Below, piece after piece: positions 29,845 through 39,341 of a stretch of DNA of 64,000 nucleotides (the stretch's first letter is position 1; every line of letters begins with the position of its first letter). The notes beneath the pieces were generated by a model. That model saw nothing but the letters and a program-made list of their open reading frames with translations. It searched no databases and was not told where the DNA came from. Both the position numbers and the translations under genes were made by a program. This DNA is from Corynebacterium sp. (GTDB lineage: Bacteria > Actinomycetota > Actinomycetes > Mycobacteriales > Mycobacteriaceae), in contig JAUMZY010000003.1 in the NCBI GenBank assembly GCA_030527885.1, forward strand, positions 62,001 through 126,000, read 5' to 3'.

Positions 29845-30063
29845 ATGAAGCCAACAATCATCGACGCAGATTCCGGTCGCGAGCTTTGGACCGCAATCGA
29901 ATGCGCTACTTTTTCCGGCACAGCTCGCGGCACTTTTACCAGCTATGCAGGTCGGGGCCGTGCCCCCGTCCCAGTGGCCAAGCACCACGGTCTCACATTG
30001 TGGGATTCCGACGAAATTCGCAAATGGACAGCAGAGCGCCAGGCGGCAAAATCCGAAGATTAA
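29845..30063 (+). CDS. Small helix-turn-helix DNA-binding protein
   Basis: A 72-aa protein. Residues 14-66 look like a short winged helix-turn-helix of the excisionase/HTH_17 kind: TAIECATFSGTARGTFTSYA, then a wing with PVAKHHGLTLWDSDEIRKWT. Such proteins act as small regulators or phage excisionases. The ATG at 29845 has no strong ribosome-binding site and may be close to a leaderless start. No integrase or phage gene is adjacent, so a chromosomal regulator is more likely than an excisionase. Confidence 0.6.
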   Translation: MKPTIIDADSGRELWTAIECATFSGTARGTFTSYAGRGRAPVPVAKHHGLTLWDSDEIRKWTAERQAAKSED

Positions 30064-30233
30064 TTAGAAACCCGTTTAAACTTATTTAGATTTGGCATCA
30101 ACAAACCTAGCATATTCATAGGAACACCTATTTGATTATCAAGTAATCATTGTAGGACATTTGATGCCTAAAGTTTAAATGTAATGTTTCATTTCGGATG
30201 AGCTGTTTTGAGTTCACCATTGTGCTAATTTCC

Positions 30234-30257
30234 AGTTAGTTAATCCATCAACTAACT
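30234..30257. promoter_or_regulatory. Inverted repeat upstream of the 30380 gene
   Basis: AGTTAGTT (30234-30241) and AACTAACT (30250-30257) form an 8-bp palindrome with an 8-nt spacer, about 120 bp before the next start codon. The element ACTAAC recurs just upstream of that start (30353). It may be an operator for the small regulator at 29845. Confidence 0.4.
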
Positions 30258-30281
30258 AACATTTGTTTCCTGTTTACCTCA

Positions 30282-30319
30282 GTTCCCAGCTGTCGCTCCC
30301 ATGGCGGTTGGGAACTTTA
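30282..30319 (+). terminator. Terminator of the small HTH gene
   Basis: GTTCCCA (30282-30288) pairs with TGGGAAC (30309-30315) and is followed by TTTAT. It separates the HTH gene from the next transcript, whose -10 may be TATAAAT at 30339. Confidence 0.55.
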
Positions 30320-30379
30320 TCCGTTTTCGGACCGTTAGTATAAATAGCTCCCCAACTAACAAGCAGGAGACATAAATAC

Positions 30380-31150
30380 ATGGGTTTAATCTTGTTCATC
30401 GGCAGCATAGTCATAATTCTCTTGGTGGTGAACAGCCTAGCCAAGAAGAAAAAGGCGAATGCCCGCCTAGCCTCTCTGGACGACGCGGTCGCTGAAGCCC
30501 GCCGCTGGATTGAACGGCTAGGCTCCCAGGTCCTTTCACTCTCTGGAACTGATACCGCTTCGACACAGGCACTTGCAGATGCCTCCGAACGCTACAATGC
30601 AGCCTCCTCCCAAATATCCACAACCACTACGGTTAAGCAGGCAGAACTAGCCCGGGAATCCGCCCTAGAAGGCCTCTATTACGTCAACGTTGCTAGGGAA
30701 ATCATCGGCCTGCCCGCTGGCCCAGAGCTGCCACCACTAGAGGGGCAACGCCAAGCCGGCAAGGTTACGGAAACACGCACCATTGAATACGATGGCCAGA
30801 ACATTACTGCCTCCCCAGTGGCGACGAACGAAACCCCGAACTATTATCCAGGCGGCACGGTTGCTGGCCGGCCGGTTCCCGCTGGCTGGTATTCCCAAGC
30901 CTGGTGGGCCCCAGCGTTAGCAACTGGCATGTGGGCGGTAGGGTCCATGATGCTCTTTAGCTCCCTGTTCACGGGCATGGCTGGCATCAACCAGGATTTC
31001 AGCAGCATACCTGATACCGGGGATCTCGGCGACGATGCTGCCGCTGATGTTGGCGGCGACGATGGCGGCGGGTTCTTTGATGGGCTCTTCGGCGACGGTG
31101 GCTTCTTCGACTTCGGTGGCGATGGTGGCGACTTCTCGTTTGATTTCTAA
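30380..31150 (+). CDS. Membrane-anchored protein with Gly/Asp/Phe-rich tail
   Basis: A 256-aa protein of unknown function. Residues 1-20 form an N-terminal membrane anchor followed by KKKK. A helical segment (30-120) and a Pro/Tyr-rich linker with NYYPGG come next, then a second hydrophobic stretch near 172-200 (ATGMWAVGSMMLFSSLF), and a C-terminal run of Asp, Gly and Phe repeats. The AGGAGA ribosome-binding site at 30365 fits the ATG at 30380. The overall layout is seen in corynebacterial proteins labelled as DUF1542-like, but I cannot confirm that from motifs. Confidence 0.75.
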   Translation: MGLILFIGSIVIILLVVNSLAKKKKANARLASLDDAVAEARRWIERLGSQVLSLSGTDTASTQALADASERYNAASSQISTTTTVKQAELARESALEGLYYVNVAREIIGLPAGPELPPLEGQRQAGKVTETRTIEYDGQNITASPVATNETPNYYPGGTVAGRPVPAGWYSQAWWAPALATGMWAVGSMMLFSSLFTGMAGINQDFSSIPDTGDLGDDAAADVGGDDGGGFFDGLFGDGGFFDFGGDGGDFSFDF

Positions 31151-31202
31151 CCCCTACCCCACCGCACCAGCGGCATAACCGCTAGCTGCACAAACCACAA
31201 CA

Positions 31203-31231
31203 CACCGGATGATCATGTTGATGATCCGGTG
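31203..31231 (+). terminator. Terminator after the 30380 gene
   Basis: CACCGGAT (31203-31210) pairs with ATCCGGTG (31224-31231) and is followed by CGTTTGATCGTTTTAT. It could also serve the convergent rpiB transcript. Confidence 0.7.
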
Positions 31232-31319
31232 CGTTTGATCGTTTTATGGGCAACAGGCACCCGGCACTCCCCCTATCAGCGCCCCCACCCGGCAACGCCC
31301 CCAATGAAAACCAAGCGGT

Positions 31320-31784
31320 TTAGGCCTCAGGCGCCACGCCGGTGTTTTCGAATTCCGCGAGAATATCAATGCGGCGTTGGTGCCGAGGTGCTTCACTCCA
31401 GGCTTGATCCAGGAAAGCATCAACAATAGCCAAGGCTTCTGCCGAGGTGTGCATGCGCCCGCCGATGCTCATCAGTTGGGCGTTGTTGTGTTCCCGGGCT
31501 AGGCGGGCGGTTTCTTCCGACCACGCCAAGGCGCAGCGCGCGCCTTTGACCTTGTTGGCGGCCATTTGTTCCCCATTGCCGGAGCCGCCGAAGACGATGC
31601 CCAGGGATCCGGGGTTGGCAACCACGCCTTGAGCAGCGGCGATGCAAAATGCTGGGTAGTCGTCGTCGGCGTCGTAGACGTGGGCGCCGCAGTCGATGAC
31701 TTCGTAACCACCTGCTTCCAGGTGATCCTTCACAATGTTTTTTAATTCAAAACCAGCATGATCTGCACCAAGGTAAATTCGCAT
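31320..31784 (-). CDS. rpiB: Ribose-5-phosphate isomerase B
   Basis: RpiB interconverts ribose 5-phosphate and ribulose 5-phosphate in the pentose phosphate pathway. The 154-aa LacA/RpiB protein begins MRIYLGADHAGFELK and has the GIVFGGSGNGEQMAANKVKG anion-hole loop; the actinobacterial type uses a Glu or Ser in place of the usual catalytic Cys, consistent with GSGNGE here. The order rpiB, DsbA-like gene, pepN is conserved in corynebacteria. Confidence 0.95.
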   Translation of the reverse strand: MRIYLGADHAGFELKNIVKDHLEAGGYEVIDCGAHVYDADDDYPAFCIAAAQGVVANPGSLGIVFGGSGNGEQMAANKVKGARCALAWSEETARLAREHNNAQLMSIGGRMHTSAEALAIVDAFLDQAWSEAPRHQRRIDILAEFENTGVAPEA

Positions 31785-31806
31785 AGATGCACAGTGTAGC
31801 GGACTT

Positions 31807-32421
31807 TTATAGTTGCGGCGATTCCGTGCGGGAGCGTTTGATTTCGAAGAAGTACGGGAATGCGGCTAGCTGAACGGAAGCGTCGAAAAGCTTACCTGCT
31901 TCTTCACCGCGGGGAATGCGGGTGATGACGGGGCCGAAGAATGCTGTATCACCGAACTTCACAACGGGGGTACCCACGTCGTTGCCGACTTCATCCATGG
32001 CGGTTTTGTGGAAGGCCCGCAGTTGCTCGTCAACGGTGTCGGTGTCAGCGACATCGGCGTAACTGGCGTCGAGGCCAACCTCGCCCAGGGCTTCGGCGAT
32101 GATGGCATTATAGGCGCCGTAGCCTTCTTTACCGCCTTGGTGGCCGTGGTGAATTTTGGTGCCCAGCACGGTGTAGAGTTCGTCGAGTTTTTCGGGTTCC
32201 TTCGTGGCCACGGCGGCGAAGACGCGGGCGGGACCCCAGTTGGCTTCCATCTTTTTCATGTAGCTGGGGTCGAGGTCGCGGCCGTCGTTGAGGACGGACA
32301 GGCTCATGGGCACCCAATCCACGGTAATGTCGCGCACTTGTTCGACTTCTTTGATCCAGCGGGAGGTAGCCCAGCAGAATGGGCAGGACACATCGAACCA
32401 GAAGGTTACTTTTTCGCTCAT
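31807..32421 (-). CDS. DsbA-family oxidoreductase (Rv2466c-like)
   Basis: A 204-aa cytoplasmic protein of the DsbA/FrnE fold with no signal peptide. The active site CPFC (residues 14-17) lies in FDVSCPFCWATSRWIKEV, and the cis-Pro loop is GTPVVKFGD. This matches the mycothiol-dependent reductase family of Rv2466c, which has CPWC. It lies 22 bp upstream of rpiB and is divergent from pepN. An oxidative-stress role is inferred from the family. Confidence 0.88.
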   Translation of the reverse strand: MSEKVTFWFDVSCPFCWATSRWIKEVEQVRDITVDWVPMSLSVLNDGRDLDPSYMKKMEANWGPARVFAAVATKEPEKLDELYTVLGTKIHHGHQGGKEGYGAYNAIIAEALGEVGLDASYADVADTDTVDEQLRAFHKTAMDEVGNDVGTPVVKFGDTAFFGPVITRIPRGEEAGKLFDASVQLAAFPYFFEIKRSRTESPQL

Positions 32422-32518
32422 TTATTGTTCCTTAGTATTGTTAAATGCGGTCCCCACCACTGTAGTCACAATATGTGATCGGTGGTTGAATATATTCACG
32501 AAAGGTCGTCGTTAACCC

Positions 32519-35098
32519 ATGTCTTCTACTAACCTAACGCAGCAGGAAGCCCGCGCCCGGCGGGCACTCATCTGTTCGGTTGATTACACCATCAGCATTG
32601 ATATCACAGACAACGACAAGACTTTTCCCTCCCGCACCATCGTGCGATTTGATGTCACCACCGCTGGTTCCACCTTCATTGATTTAATTGCGGAGTCGGT
32701 GCAGTCTGTCACGCTCGACGGGGTACCACTGCCGCTTGTCGACGACTACCGCTCCGCCGAAGGCCTGCCGCTCACGGATCTCAGCGTGGGTTCCCACGAA
32801 TTGATTGTGGATGCGACCTGCGTGTATTCCCGCACCGGCCAGGGCCTGCACCGATTCATGGACCCAGTCGACGACGAGGTGTACCTCTATTCCCAGTTTG
32901 AAACCGCCGACGCCAAACGGGTGTTTGCCTGCTTCGACCAGCCGGATATCAAAGCCACCTACACCATTTCAGTGACTGCCCCGGCGGACTGGTCGGTGGT
33001 CACCAATTCCCCGCAATCCATTGAGCCCAATGGTGACAAAGCGGTGTTCACGTCGCGCATTGATTACCCGCTGTCCACCTACTTGGTTGCGGTGTGTGCG
33101 GGACGCTACCACCACGTGACCGACGTGTGGCAGGGTGCAATCACCGAGCACCCGGAAAACCTGGATGCGCCCCGTAACCTGGAGATTCCGTTAGGGCTTT
33201 ATTGCCGCAAGTCTCTCGCGGAGCACTTGGATGCGGACGTCATTTTCACGGAAACCAAGCAGGGTTTTGATTTTTACCATGATCGTTTCGGGGCGGCTTA
33301 TCCGTTTGGTAAATATGACCAGCTGTTTGTGCCGGAGTTTAATGCTGGTGCTATGGAGAATGCGGGGGCTGTCACGTACCGGGATGAATACATTTTCACA
33401 TCGAAGAACACCCGCTACATGTATGAGCGGCGGTGTGAAACCATCCTGCACGAAATGGCCCACATGTGGTTCGGCGACCTCGTCACCATGGAGTGGTGGG
33501 ATGACCTGTGGCTGAACGAGTCCTTCGCCACCTGGGGTTCCGTGGTGGCACAGTCGGAGGTCACCGAATACGATACGGCCTGGGTGACGTTTGCGAATGT
33601 GGAAAAGGCGTGGGCCTACAAGCAGGACCAATTGCCGTCCACACACCCGGTGGCATCGGACGCCACTGACATCGAAACGGTCGAACAGAACTTCGATGGC
33701 ATCACGTACGCCAAGGGCGCCTCGATTCTGAAGCAGTTGCAGGCGTATGTGGGTCAGGAGGCGTTTTTTGCTGGTGTGCGCCGGCACTTTGCCAACCACG
33801 CTTTTGCTAATGCCACCTTCGCGGATTTGCTGTCTGCGTTGGAGGAGGCTTCGGGCCGGGATTTGTCCTGGTGGGCGGACCAATGGCTCAAGACCACGGG
33901 CATCAATTCCCTCGCTGCCGCCACCACGGTTGAGGATGGTAAGTACACGAGTTTCACCGTTGAGCAAGGCGAGGCAACCCCCGGCGCGGGTGAGGTGCGG
34001 ACGCACCGCATTGGGGTGGGGTTGTACTCGCTGGTGGATGGTCAGGTGATTCGTACCCACCGGGTGAATATTGATATTGATTCTGCTTCTACGCCAATTC
34101 CGGAGTTTGTGGGGCTGCCCAAGGCGGATTTGGTTTTGGTCAATGATGATGATCTCACGTACTGCATGCTGAAGTTGGATGCGGATTCGATGGCGTTTGT
34201 GGTGGCGAATATCGACAAGATTGCGGATCCGTTGGCGCGGACGTTGTGCTGGTCGTCGGCGTGGGAGGCTACCCGCAATGGGGAGATGCGGGCGCGTGAT
34301 TACATCCAGTTGGTGGTGCAGGGTGCCCATGCGGAAACGGAAATTAGCGTGGTGAACAGCATTTTGCAGCAGGCGCAGTTGGCGTTGCGGCAGTATGCGG
34401 ATCCGGATTGGGCGGCCACCACGGGCCGGGAGTTGCTGTGTGAGGGGTTGCTGGCTGCGGCGCAGTCGGCGGAGGCTGGGTCGGATTACCAGTTGGCTTT
34501 TGTGCAGGCACTGGGTCGCATGCAGCTTAACGACGCTGCCACCGCGCTCATGCGGGCCATCGTGGCGGGCGAAAGCCCACTTCCGGGGCTGGTGGTGGAT
34601 AACCAACTGCGGTGGGATGCCTTGACGGCGTTGGCTGCTACGACGGGTGATGTGGCGGCAGATATTGCCATGTTGTCGGAGTTGGATCCGAGTGCCACGG
34701 GTAAGGCGAGTGCGGCCCGCACGTGGGCTGCTATTCCGACGGCGGCGGCGAAGCGGGAGGTCTTTACGCAGTTGACCACCAGTGCTAAGGAATTATCGAA
34801 CCGGATTATTACGCATAAGATCGCTGGTTTTAATTTTGGTTATGCGGATGCGGCGCTTGAGCAGTTCACCGCTGAGTATTTTGATGCGGTGTTGCCAGTG
34901 TGGGAGGCGTTGCCGAATGAGACTGCCACGGAGATCATCCGGGGGTTGTACCCGCAGTGGGATGTATCCCAGGCGGGTCTGGATCTGGCGACGGAGTTTA
35001 TTGCTGGTGGGGTGCCGGATGCGGTGGCCCGTACCATTCGGGAGGCGCAGGCTGCTGTGGAGCGGGCGTTGCGAAACCGGCAGGTAGACGCCCAATAG
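32519..35098 (+). CDS. pepN: Aminopeptidase N
   Basis: An 859-aa M1-family zinc metallopeptidase that removes N-terminal residues from peptides. It has the substrate-binding GAMENAGAVTY (near residue 277), the zinc site HEMAHMWFGDL (near 310) with the downstream Glu in LWLNESFATW, and the long ERAP1-like helical C-terminal domain. Length fits the actinobacterial PepN. A GAAAGG sequence lies 12-17 nt before the ATG. It is divergent from the DsbA-like gene. Confidence 0.97.
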   Translation: MSSTNLTQQEARARRALICSVDYTISIDITDNDKTFPSRTIVRFDVTTAGSTFIDLIAESVQSVTLDGVPLPLVDDYRSAEGLPLTDLSVGSHELIVDATCVYSRTGQGLHRFMDPVDDEVYLYSQFETADAKRVFACFDQPDIKATYTISVTAPADWSVVTNSPQSIEPNGDKAVFTSRIDYPLSTYLVAVCAGRYHHVTDVWQGAITEHPENLDAPRNLEIPLGLYCRKSLAEHLDADVIFTETKQGFDFYHDRFGAAYPFGKYDQLFVPEFNAGAMENAGAVTYRDEYIFTSKNTRYMYERRCETILHEMAHMWFGDLVTMEWWDDLWLNESFATWGSVVAQSEVTEYDTAWVTFANVEKAWAYKQDQLPSTHPVASDATDIETVEQNFDGITYAKGASILKQLQAYVGQEAFFAGVRRHFANHAFANATFADLLSALEEASGRDLSWWADQWLKTTGINSLAAATTVEDGKYTSFTVEQGEATPGAGEVRTHRIGVGLYSLVDGQVIRTHRVNIDIDSASTPIPEFVGLPKADLVLVNDDDLTYCMLKLDADSMAFVVANIDKIADPLARTLCWSSAWEATRNGEMRARDYIQLVVQGAHAETEISVVNSILQQAQLALRQYADPDWAATTGRELLCEGLLAAAQSAEAGSDYQLAFVQALGRMQLNDAATALMRAIVAGESPLPGLVVDNQLRWDALTALAATTGDVAADIAMLSELDPSATGKASAARTWAAIPTAAAKREVFTQLTTSAKELSNRIITHKIAGFNFGYADAALEQFTAEYFDAVLPVWEALPNETATEIIRGLYPQWDVSQAGLDLATEFIAGGVPDAVARTIREAQAAVERALRNRQVDAQ

Positions 35099-35107
35099 GG
35101 ATGCGCG

Positions 35108-35130
35108 CTGGTTGGTGCCCCACCAACCAG
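35108..35130 (+). terminator. Terminator between pepN and metB
   Basis: CTGGTTGGT / ACCAACCAG (35108-35116, 35122-35130) forms a 9-bp stem with a 5-nt loop, 10 bp past pepN. A T-rich stretch (ACTTTTTATTT) follows 14 bp later. Confidence 0.65.
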
Positions 35131-35152
35131 CCAACCAGCCACTACTTTTTAT

Positions 35153-36301
35153 TTAAATTGCATCCAATGCATTATTGACGTCGGCGATGAGGTCTTCCAG
35201 ATCTTCAATGCCGATGGAAATACGCACCAAATCCCGCGGCACTTCCAAGGTGGAACCGGTGACGGATTGGTGCGTCATGGTGGCTGGATGCTCCAGCAGG
35301 GATTCCACACCCCCGAGGGATTCCGCCAGACAGATCAGCTTGGTGCCCAAACAGAAGGCTTGCGCTGCGGCTTCGTCGTGGAACCGCACAGAGATCATGC
35401 CGCCGTAGCGTTTCATCTGCTTGGCGGCGATGTCGTGCCCTGGGTGGTTTTCCAACCCGGGGTACAGCACCGAAGCCACCTTTGGGGATTGCTGCAAGTA
35501 CCGGGCGATGGCCTCGGCGTTATCGCAATGCCGGTCCATGCGCACGGCCATGGTTTTGATGCCCCGGGCGGTGAGGTATGCGTCGAAAGCGGAGGGAATT
35601 GCGCCGGCACCACCCTGGAGGAAGAGTAGTTGCTCATCCAGTTCCGCGGAGTTGGTCACTACTACCCCACCGACTACATCGGAGTGCCCGCCGAGGTACT
35701 TGGTGGTGGAGTGCAGGACGTGGTCGGCGCCTAAGGCGAGGGGGGTTTGCAGGTACGGCGACGCAAATGTATTGTCCACAACCAGCTGTTGTCTGTCGAG
35801 AAGCTGTGCAATAGCGGCGATATCCGTGATGGCCAGTGCTGGGTTTGAGGGGGTTTCCAGCCACACTAGTTTGGTGTTGGGCTGCAGTGCTGCCTGCACG
35901 TCTACGGGTTTCGTGGTGTCAACGACCGTGTACGTGATGCCCCATTCGGTGAAGACGGAGTCAATGAGCCGGAAAGTACCGCCGTAGGCATCATGGCCGA
36001 ACACGAGGTGGTCGCCGGGGCGCAGGATGGCCCGCAAGAGAACGTCGGTGGCTGCCATGCCGGAAGAGAACGCCCGACCGTATTCGGCTCCTTCGAGGGC
36101 GGCGACGGTTTTTTCCAGTGCGGTGATGGTGGGGTTGCCGCAGCGGGTGTATTCGTATCCACCACGGAGGTCATTCAGGCCGTTTTGGGCGAATGTGGTG
36201 GAGGCATAAATGGGGGTATTGATCGATCCATAGAGTGAATCTGGGTCGTAACCGGCATGGATGCTAGCGGTAGCAAATCCTTGGGGTTTATTCGTACTCA
36301 A
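35153..36301 (-). CDS. metB: Cystathionine gamma-synthase
   Basis: A 382-aa PLP enzyme of the Cys/Met metabolism family that joins cysteine to an acylated homoserine for methionine synthesis. The PLP lysine lies in HSTTKYLGGHSDV (near residue 203), and the cofactor-contact motifs YEYTRCGNPT and FSSGMAATD are present. Cystathionine gamma-lyase is close in sequence; the assignment as MetB follows the overall pattern and the conserved corynebacterial location. Confidence 0.88.
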   Translation of the reverse strand: MSTNKPQGFATASIHAGYDPDSLYGSINTPIYASTTFAQNGLNDLRGGYEYTRCGNPTITALEKTVAALEGAEYGRAFSSGMAATDVLLRAILRPGDHLVFGHDAYGGTFRLIDSVFTEWGITYTVVDTTKPVDVQAALQPNTKLVWLETPSNPALAITDIAAIAQLLDRQQLVVDNTFASPYLQTPLALGADHVLHSTTKYLGGHSDVVGGVVVTNSAELDEQLLFLQGGAGAIPSAFDAYLTARGIKTMAVRMDRHCDNAEAIARYLQQSPKVASVLYPGLENHPGHDIAAKQMKRYGGMISVRFHDEAAAQAFCLGTKLICLAESLGGVESLLEHPATMTHQSVTGSTLEVPRDLVRISIGIEDLEDLIADVNNALDAI

Positions 36302-36423
36302 TTGCTGACACTCCTTAGGGTCGAGTCGGTAGGCAGTCTCTTCCGCGATAGTAGACTAAGTGGTATATTAGCGTCGATTCCTGGGGTGGTGAAATGAATA
36401 AAAAACCACACCCAACCACGGGG

Positions 36424-37032
36424 TTATAAACCAAACAGATTAATCCCTGTGCTGCGGTACACCGAACCAAACGGCGCGTCCACGCGCACCCACCGGCCTG
36501 ATTTAGACACCCGCAAATGCCGCGGAATTGCCGCCGGCGCATCCATCCCCGGGATTAACCCCAGGGCGGTCAAAGCAAACACCATGCGCATGGGAATTTC
36601 CGTATCACCCTCAACAGTGATCACCGCCTGGTCCATCAATGATTGCGGTGGCCCCAGCGGTCCGGAGAACTGCTTCGCCAGCGCTTTGCCCTGTTCGCTG
36701 AGCTGGTACACTATGTCGGCTGGGATTTCGTCGAGAAGCTCAAACCCCGTTTTCGGCGGCAAGGTCCCCGCACCCCATGATGCATCAACAGCGGTGCCTT
36801 CGAGACCATCAAGCAGGTCACTGATCAGCACCACTGCCCCATCCCGGGAACAGGAACCCACCACCCGGCGCGATGCCACCACGGTAAACGGCGTGGTGAC
36901 GAACACGTCAACGGCCGCATCGGAGAACGTCGAAAAGCGGGCAAGGGCTTGGTCATCCAACGCCACCGCGCGTTGCAGCAACGACACTAACCCTTGTTGG
37001 CCTTTATCAATGGTGAGTGTTTCGGTAGCCAT
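36424..37032 (-). CDS. Conserved actinobacterial protein of unknown function
   Basis: A 202-aa soluble protein with no signal peptide, membrane segment or recognised motif. It begins MATETLTIDKGQQGLVSLLQ and contains conserved-looking blocks VVASRRVVGSC and YQLSEQGKALAKQFSGPLGPP. It starts 3 nt after the stop of the thioesterase gene on the same strand, so the two are an operon. The steady codon use and the operon context support a real gene. No function can be proposed. Confidence 0.78.
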   Translation of the reverse strand: MATETLTIDKGQQGLVSLLQRAVALDDQALARFSTFSDAAVDVFVTTPFTVVASRRVVGSCSRDGAVVLISDLLDGLEGTAVDASWGAGTLPPKTGFELLDEIPADIVYQLSEQGKALAKQFSGPLGPPQSLMDQAVITVEGDTEIPMRMVFALTALGLIPGMDAPAAIPRHLRVSKSGRWVRVDAPFGSVYRSTGINLFGL

Positions 37033-37034
37033 GA

Positions 37035-37457
37035 TTAATCAGCGGCGCGGGTGAGCACCTTAATCTCCTTGGTTGTGATCGAGCGGGGGCGGGCAGTCAT
37101 GATGTCAATGGCGACCTGCACCACTTCCACCACGCAGCATATTTGCCCTTCGCTGTCTTTGATTTCTTGGCGGGTGGTAAAGGATGTATTGCCGATTTCC
37201 ACCACTTGGGTTTCCACCGTCACATACACGTTTGTGGGGAGAATCGGCCGCAAATAGTCAGCTTCAATTTTGCGAACAAATACACTGGGGAGTTCCATGC
37301 CGCGGCCCACGAATTCTTCCATCGCAAACGCCATGCGAGCCTCTTGCGCCAACTCCACATATGCAGCATTAGTGATATGTCCGAAGCGGTCAAAATCACC
37401 CCACCGAACTGGGACTTGGGTGATATGAATACTACTAGTCGACTGGGTCTCTGCCAT
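37035..37457 (-). CDS. Acyl-CoA thioesterase, 4HBT hotdog family
   Basis: A 140-aa hotdog-fold thioesterase that hydrolyses acyl-CoA or similar thioesters. The active-site region is VRWGDFDRFGHITNAAYVELAQEA, with the Asp typical of the 4-hydroxybenzoyl-CoA thioesterase/YbgC group. The ATG at 37457 is chosen because AAGGAAG lies 11 nt upstream and the protein then starts close to the fold; an upstream in-frame start at 37511 would add 18 poorly structured residues. It is coupled to the unknown gene at 36424. Confidence 0.85.
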   Translation of the reverse strand: MAETQSTSSIHITQVPVRWGDFDRFGHITNAAYVELAQEARMAFAMEEFVGRGMELPSVFVRKIEADYLRPILPTNVYVTVETQVVEIGNTSFTTRQEIKDSEGQICCVVEVVQVAIDIMTARPRSITTKEIKVLTRAAD

Positions 37458-37546
37458 GGGGATGTGCACTTCCTTGAAATCTGGGTTGTTTTTACACTTC
37501 TCGTAACACAACGAGTCTAGCCCAATTCTTGTTACTGCAAAACAAA

Positions 37547-37566
37547 CCCCCGAGGGGTATCGGGGG
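37547..37566 (-). terminator. Terminator after ettA
   Basis: CCCCCGA / TCGGGGG (37547-37553, 37560-37566), followed on the minus strand by TTTGTTTTG, lies 36 bp past the ettA stop. Confidence 0.8.
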
Positions 37567-37601
37567 CATTGTCAGACTAATATGGCGTAATCAAAAACAG
37601 A

Positions 37602-39272
37602 TTACCGGGTGAGTTTCCGGTGCGTCACCCGTGATGGCCGAGCAGCCTCAGCACCCAACCGCTCTACCTTATTCTGCTCATAATCCTCGAAATTGCCTTC
37701 GAACCAGAACCATTGGCCCTCAGCAACATTGCCTTCCCACGCCAAAATGTGCGTACAGGTGCGGTCCAGGAACCACCGGTCGTGCGAAATCACCACTGCA
37801 CAACCCGGGAAATTCTGCAACGCGTTTTCCAGCGACGACAATGTTTCCACATCCAGGTCGTTGGTTGGCTCGTCCAGCAGAATCAAGTTGCCGCCTTGTT
37901 TAAGCGTCAACGCCAAATTCAGCCGGTTCCGCTCACCACCCGAAAGCACCTTCGAAGGCTTCTGCTGGTCGGCGCCCTTAAACCCAAACGCCGACAGGTA
38001 TGCCCGCGACGGCATTTCATTCTGGCCCACGATGATGTAATCCAACCCATCGGACACCACTTCCCACACGGTCTTCTCCGGGTCGATGTTCGCCCGACCC
38101 TGATCCACGTAGGACAACTGCACGGTTTGGCCCACCGTCACAGCACCGGAATCTGGCTGCTCCAACCCCACAATGGTCTTAAACAGCGTGGTCTTACCCA
38201 CACCATTGGGGCCAATCACCCCCACGATGCCATTGCGCGGCAACGTGAACGACAAATCCTTAATCAACGTGCGGCCATCAAAGCCCTTATTCAGGTGATC
38301 AACCTCAACCACCTGGGCGCCCAACCGCGGCGGCGTTGGAATCTGAATTTCCTCAAAATCCAACTTCTTACACTGCTCTGCCTCGGCAACCATCTCTTCG
38401 TACCGGGCCAACCGGGCCTTCGACTTCGCCTGCCGCGCCTTCGCACCAGAGCGCACCCACTCCAGTTCCTGCTTCAACCGGCGCTGCAGCTTCTTGTCCT
38501 TCTGCCCGGCAACCTCCATACGCTCGGCTTTCTTCTCCAAATACGTGGAGTAATTGCCCTCATACGGATATAACTTGCCGCGATCAACTTCACAAATCCA
38601 CCCAGCAACATGGTCCAGGAAGTACCGGTCGTGGGTCACAGCCAACACCGCACCCGGGTACTTGGCCAAGTGCTGCTCCAACCACAGCACAGACTCCGCA
38701 TCCAAGTGGTTCGTCGGCTCGTCCAGCAGCAACAAATCCGGTTCCGACAGCAACAACTTCGCCAACGCCACCCGACGCCGCTCACCACCGGAAAGATGCG
38801 TCACAGGTTCATCCGACGGGGGGCAGCGCAAAGCCTCCATGGCCTGCTCAATCTTGGAATCAATCTCCCAAGCATCAGCGGCATCCAATTGTTCCTGCAG
38901 CTGACCCATTTCCTCCATCAGCTCATCAGTGTAATTGGTTGCCATTTCCTCAGCGATGGCCTCAAAGCGCTTCTTCTTTTCAAAAATATCGCCCAAGCCC
39001 TCTTCGACGTTTTCCCGAACGGTCTTTTCCTCGTTCAGCGGCGGCTCCTGCAACAGGATGCCCACGGTCGCACCGGGATCAAGGAAGGCTTCACCATTGG
39101 AGGGTTGGTCAAGGCCCGCCATGATCTTGAGGATTGATGATTTACCTGCACCGTTAGGGCCAACAACACCAATTTTGGCCCCCGGGTAGAAAGCCATAGT
39201 GACGTTATCGAGGATGACTTTGTCACCAATGGCCTTGCGCACATTTTTCATCGTGTAGATGAATTCGCCCAC
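37602..39272 (-). CDS. ettA: Energy-dependent translational throttle EttA (ABC-F)
   Basis: A 556-aa ABC-F ATPase with two nucleotide-binding domains: Walker A GPNGAGKSS and GPNGVGKTT, signatures LSGGERRRVALAKLL and LSGGERNRLNLAL, and Walker B LLLLDEPTNHLDA and LILLDEPTNDLDV. The arm subdomain and the charged P-site linker between the domains (around 240-320) mark it as EttA, which gates the ribosomal E site according to energy charge. There are no membrane segments. A stand-alone gene upstream encodes a single-stranded DNA-binding protein. Confidence 0.94.
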   Translation of the reverse strand: MGEFIYTMKNVRKAIGDKVILDNVTMAFYPGAKIGVVGPNGAGKSSILKIMAGLDQPSNGEAFLDPGATVGILLQEPPLNEEKTVRENVEEGLGDIFEKKKRFEAIAEEMATNYTDELMEEMGQLQEQLDAADAWEIDSKIEQAMEALRCPPSDEPVTHLSGGERRRVALAKLLLSEPDLLLLDEPTNHLDAESVLWLEQHLAKYPGAVLAVTHDRYFLDHVAGWICEVDRGKLYPYEGNYSTYLEKKAERMEVAGQKDKKLQRRLKQELEWVRSGAKARQAKSKARLARYEEMVAEAEQCKKLDFEEIQIPTPPRLGAQVVEVDHLNKGFDGRTLIKDLSFTLPRNGIVGVIGPNGVGKTTLFKTIVGLEQPDSGAVTVGQTVQLSYVDQGRANIDPEKTVWEVVSDGLDYIIVGQNEMPSRAYLSAFGFKGADQQKPSKVLSGGERNRLNLALTLKQGGNLILLDEPTNDLDVETLSSLENALQNFPGCAVVISHDRWFLDRTCTHILAWEGNVAEGQWFWFEGNFEDYEQNKVERLGAEAARPSRVTHRKLTR

Positions 39273-39341
39273 GTTTGGTTTCCCCTTAAATTGAGTGAGT
39301 GTAGAACAGTAGAGAACTCTAAGGGTACATTACCGTGGTGC

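Noticed and set aside
33191..34606. 471-codon open frame on the minus strand
   Set aside because: It is antisense to pepN, has no ribosome-binding site and an Arg/His/Leu-rich composition typical of a shadow frame.
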